Origin: Microbacteriaceae bacterium
GTDB lineage: Bacteria; Actinomycetota; Actinomycetes; Actinomycetales; Microbacteriaceae
Length of the DNA stretch: 7,179 nt
Direction of reading: 5' to 3'
Assembly: GCA_025463665.1 (NCBI GenBank)
Contig: JAODAY010000332.1
Span: 1-7,179, forward strand
The position numbers and the translations under genes are program-made. Of the stretch, positions 4,651 through 7,179 are shown piece by piece. Under the pieces are notes generated by a model. That model was not told where the DNA came from. It saw nothing but the letters and a program-made list of their open reading frames with translations, and did not search any database. Positions within the stretch are counted from its first letter, which is position 1, and the number at the start of each line of letters is the position of its first letter.

Positions 4651-6081
4651 GTGAGCACCTTCAGCGGACTCAACACCGCATACACGGCGCTCGTCGCCGC
4701 CCGGCAGGGCCTCGACGTCGTCGGCCAGAACATCTCCAACGTGAACACCGTCGGCTACACCCGGCAGCGTGCCGTGCAGACCGCGGCGGGCTCCCTCGCC
4801 CAGGTCGGTCCGCTCGCCGCACCCGCCAAGGTCGGTCAGGGCGTCACCACGAGTTCCATCTCGCGACTCGGCGACGCCTACCTCGACCAGAAGGTGCGCA
4901 CCAGCGTCGCATCATCGGGCTACTGGGGAGTGCGCGCGACCGAGCTGACCTCGCTGCAGGCATCGCTCCACGAGCCGGGAAAGAACGGAATCTCCGCGCA
5001 GCTGCAGACGGTGTGGGCCGCGTGGCACGACATGGGCAACCATCCGGGTGACGCCGCAACCGCGGCCGTGCTCCTGCAGCAGTCGAGTGCACTCACCACG
5101 CAGATCGCGACCGGCTACTCCGACGTCTCGAACCAGTGGAGCCAGTTGCGGTCATCTGTCGGCGGCATGGCCACCGAGCTCAACGACGCGGCGAGCCAGG
5201 TAGCCGGCCTCAACGGGCTCATTCGCTCCACCATCGCCGCCGGGGGGTCCGCCAACGAGCTGATCGACCAGCGCAGCACCCTCACGATCACCATCGCCAC
5301 CCTTACCGGCGCGACAGTGCGCAATCTTCCGGATGGCACGGCCGAAGTGCTCGTCGGCGGCAACACCCTCGTCTCGGGCGACAAGTCATACGCCGTCACG
5401 GTCTCGGGCGCGAATACGCTCGCGCGGGCCGACGCCGACCCCGTGAGGTTGTCCTGGGTCGACCGGCCGACCGTGCCGGTGTCGCTCGATGGCGGCGAAC
5501 TGGCCGGGGCGGTCTCCGTGCTCGCCGGCGCCAACGGCTCGGGCACGGGAGGCGCCCTCGCCGAGGCCGCGGCCGACTACAACGACTTCGCCACCTATCT
5601 CGCGAAGACAGTCAACGCGGTGCACTCGACGGGCGTGACATCCGGCCCTCTCGGCCACAGCGGACTCGACTTCTTCGCCATCGACGGGTCGGTGCCCGCC
5701 GCACTCGGCATCCGCGTCGTGCCCACTGACGTGGCCGGCGTCGCGACGGGCGCCGTGGGGCAGGGCGGATTGAGCGGATCCATCGCCGCCGCGATCTCCC
5801 AGATCGGCACTTCGGCCGATTCCCCCGACAAGATCTGGTCAGCCATCGTCACCGGAATCGGAATCTCGACGAGGACCGGCCTGCAGCAGTCAACGCTCGC
5901 CGACCTGTCGACGGGCGCCGCGGTCGGCAACCAGCTCGCCAACTCCTCGGTCGACATGGACGAGGAAAACGTCAACATGCTGACCTTCCAGACCGCATAC
6001 CAAGGTGCCGCTCGCGTCATGACGGCCGTCGACGAGATGCTCGACACGCTCATCAACCGCACCGGACTCGTGGGGAGATAG
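4651..6081 (+). CDS. flgK: FlgK, hook-filament junction protein 1 (hook-associated protein 1)
   Basis: At 476 residues it is shorter than enterobacterial FlgK (about 547). FlgK forms the first ring of the junction between hook and filament. The N-terminus (1-47) carries the rod/hook-family motif FSGLNTAYTALVAARQGLDV followed by GQNISNVNTVGYTRQR. The FlgK-typical segment NELIDQRSTL is at 202-211, and the LPDGTAEVLVGGNTLV segment starts at residue 226. The C-terminal axial helix pattern SSVDMDEENVNMLTFQTAYQ runs into ARVMTAVDEMLDTLINRTGLV at the end of the protein. There are no cysteines. The start is GTG, set by AGGA 7 bases upstream at the flgN stop and by the conserved MSTFSGL N-terminus. 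It is the second gene of the flgN-flgK-flgL-fliW operon. The shorter length is probably due to a reduced central, surface-exposed domain. Confidence 0.97.
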   Translation: MSTFSGLNTAYTALVAARQGLDVVGQNISNVNTVGYTRQRAVQTAAGSLAQVGPLAAPAKVGQGVTTSSISRLGDAYLDQKVRTSVASSGYWGVRATELTSLQASLHEPGKNGISAQLQTVWAAWHDMGNHPGDAATAAVLLQQSSALTTQIATGYSDVSNQWSQLRSSVGGMATELNDAASQVAGLNGLIRSTIAAGGSANELIDQRSTLTITIATLTGATVRNLPDGTAEVLVGGNTLVSGDKSYAVTVSGANTLARADADPVRLSWVDRPTVPVSLDGGELAGAVSVLAGANGSGTGGALAEAAADYNDFATYLAKTVNAVHSTGVTSGPLGHSGLDFFAIDGSVPAALGIRVVPTDVAGVATGAVGQGGLSGSIAAAISQIGTSADSPDKIWSAIVTGIGISTRTGLQQSTLADLSTGAAVGNQLANSSVDMDEENVNMLTFQTAYQGAARVMTAVDEMLDTLINRTGLVGR

Positions 6082-6084
6082 CTC

Positions 6085-6966
6085 GTGATCAACCGAGTCA
6101 CCAATCAGGGCCTCGCCATGTCGGCGCAACGCAACCTGCAATCCACCTTGCAGCAGCTCGCCAAGGCGCAGGACACGGCTTCGAGCCTCAAGCGCATCGC
6201 CCGGCCCTCCGACGACCCGGCCGGCGCGGCCGATTCGATGCGCGTGCGCTCCGAGCAGAGCGCGGCCACGCAGTTCGCCCGCAACATCGACGATGGAAAC
6301 GCCTGGCTCACGACTGTCGACACTGCGCTGAGCAGCGCGTCCGGCATCATGGCGAAGGTGCGTGACCTCACCGTGCAGGGAGCCAACGACGGCGCGATGT
6401 CTGTCAGCCAGAAGGAAGCGATCGCCATCGAGCTGGAGGGCCTGCGGGCGGAACTCCTGACGACCGCCAATACCAAGTACCTGGGGCGCACGGTCTTCGC
6501 GGGCAACTCAGACGCGGGGGTCGCCTTCTCCGCAGACCTCGAATTCACGGGTACCGGCTCCGCTGTTGAGCGCCGCATCGGCACCGACACCGCGGTCCGG
6601 GTCGATGCCGACGGATCGGCCGTATTCGGCGTCGGCGGCGGCTCCGCCTTCGCTCTCGTCGACTCCATAGTGAAGGACCTGCGCTCCGGTGTGAACGTCT
6701 CGACGAGGCTCACCGAGATCGACGGCCGTTTGGGCAGTATCCTCGGGCAGCAGGGCGCTGTCGGCGCCAGGCAGGCGCAGGTCATCAAGGCGGAGGCGGC
6801 CAACGTGGACAAATCGGTGTCTCTCGAGGCACAGCGGGCGAGGATCGAAGACGTCGACCTCGGCCAGGCGGTGCTCGAACTCAAGGCTCAAGAGGTGAGC
6901 TACCAGGCGGCCCTCGCCGTGACCGCGCGCGCCCTTCAGCCCACCCTCATGGATTTCCTCTCGTGA
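6085..6966 (+). CDS. flgL: FlgL, hook-filament junction protein 3 (hook-associated protein 3)
   Basis: This 293-residue flagellin homologue forms the junction layer between FlgK and the first flagellin subunits. The N-terminal part begins INRVTNQGLAMSAQRNLQ, and the FlgL-characteristic RIARPSDDPAGA is at 37-48. YLGRTVFAG at 132-140 matches the FlgL/flagellin segment that leads into the central domain. The C-terminal flagellin-like region includes ARIEDVDLGQAVLELKAQEV and ends LQPTLMDFLS, which fits FlgL better than flagellin's LLG ending. There are no cysteines. The GTG start has GGGGAG 7 bases upstream and lies 3 bases after the flgK stop. The gene end overlaps the fliW start by 4 bases (GTGA). 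Confidence 0.95.
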   Translation: MINRVTNQGLAMSAQRNLQSTLQQLAKAQDTASSLKRIARPSDDPAGAADSMRVRSEQSAATQFARNIDDGNAWLTTVDTALSSASGIMAKVRDLTVQGANDGAMSVSQKEAIAIELEGLRAELLTTANTKYLGRTVFAGNSDAGVAFSADLEFTGTGSAVERRIGTDTAVRVDADGSAVFGVGGGSAFALVDSIVKDLRSGVNVSTRLTEIDGRLGSILGQQGAVGARQAQVIKAEAANVDKSVSLEAQRARIEDVDLGQAVLELKAQEVSYQAALAVTARALQPTLMDFLS

Positions 6967-7179
6967 ACGCCGCGCTGACCTTCGCGACTCCCCCGCACGG
7001 ACTCGCGCCACACACGAGCTTCGACCTGCGCGAGATAGCGGGGGCCGATGGGCTCTACGCCCTGCAGTCTGTCGACGACCGCGGCATCCGTCTCTTCGTA
7101 CTCGACGCCGCCGTCTACCTGCCCGACTACTCTCCAGTGATCAGCGACGAGGACTGCGACAAGCTTGACTTGCACGCCC
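6963..7179 (+). CDS. fliW: FliW, flagellin-binding assembly factor and CsrA antagonist (partial, C-terminus off the right edge)
   Basis: The first 72 residues are visible, about half of a typical FliW (about 130-150). FliW binds flagellin. When flagellin is depleted by export, free FliW binds CsrA and relieves CsrA repression of flagellin translation; this is established in Bacillus subtilis. Visible signatures are LTFATPPHGLAPHTSFDL near the start, then GLYALQSVDD (30-39) and RLFVLDAAVYLPDYSPVI (43-60). The last matches the FliW core, in which a beta strand is followed by a Pro-Asp-Tyr motif. The GTG start overlaps the flgL stop (GTGA) and has only a weak GGA upstream, so it probably relies on coupling with flgL. 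In other bacteria csrA often follows fliW directly; here that position is outside the window. Confidence 0.9.
   Translation, partial: MNAALTFATPPHGLAPHTSFDLREIAGADGLYALQSVDDRGIRLFVLDAAVYLPDYSPVISDEDCDKLDLHA

Overview
The window is a contiguous flagellar gene cluster from a high-GC Gram-positive bacterium, most likely an actinobacterium of the Microbacteriaceae type. I infer this from the high GC content, the frequent GTG starts (fliA, flgK, flgL, fliW), the presence of FliW, and the character of the flagellin, FliD and FliA proteins. It carries eight genes, two of them cut by the window edges, and every stretch that is clearly coding can be assigned. No mobile element, tRNA, rRNA or CRISPR array was seen.

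Layout. On the minus strand, read right to left, are fliA (flagellar sigma factor, 3842-3027), the flagellin gene (2914-1721), fliD (filament cap, 1588-215) and the N-terminal part of fliS (flagellin chaperone, from 212 off the left edge). On the plus strand, diverging from fliA across a 315-base control region (3843-4157), are flgN (hook-filament junction chaperone), flgK and flgL (the two junction proteins) and the N-terminal part of fliW (flagellin-binding regulator, running off the right edge). Spacings inside flgN-flgK-flgL-fliW are 10, 3 and -4 bases, and fliD-fliS are 2 bases apart, so each set probably forms an operon.

How it works together. These are all late flagellar functions: everything needed to build the filament onto a finished hook, plus the sigma factor expected to switch those genes on. 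Two promoter-like sites, one before the flagellin gene and one before flgN, share the pattern TAAC-N15-G(T/C)CGA(T/C)AG. This resembles the FliA/WhiG sigma consensus, so FliA probably drives both arms. A weaker match lies before fliA itself. A GC-rich inverted repeat followed by TTTCTTCC lies between flagellin and fliD and would limit readthrough.

The most interesting signal is in the flagellin mRNA leader. A 7-bp hairpin displays GGA in its loop at the predicted 5' end, and a second ACGGA overlaps the Shine-Dalgarno sequence 30 bases downstream. This is the architecture of a CsrA-repressed flagellin message, and the CsrA antagonist FliW is encoded a few genes away. Other unexplained signals are an 18-bp near-perfect palindrome directly upstream of the flagellin promoter and a 9-bp inverted repeat in the fliA-flgN control region.
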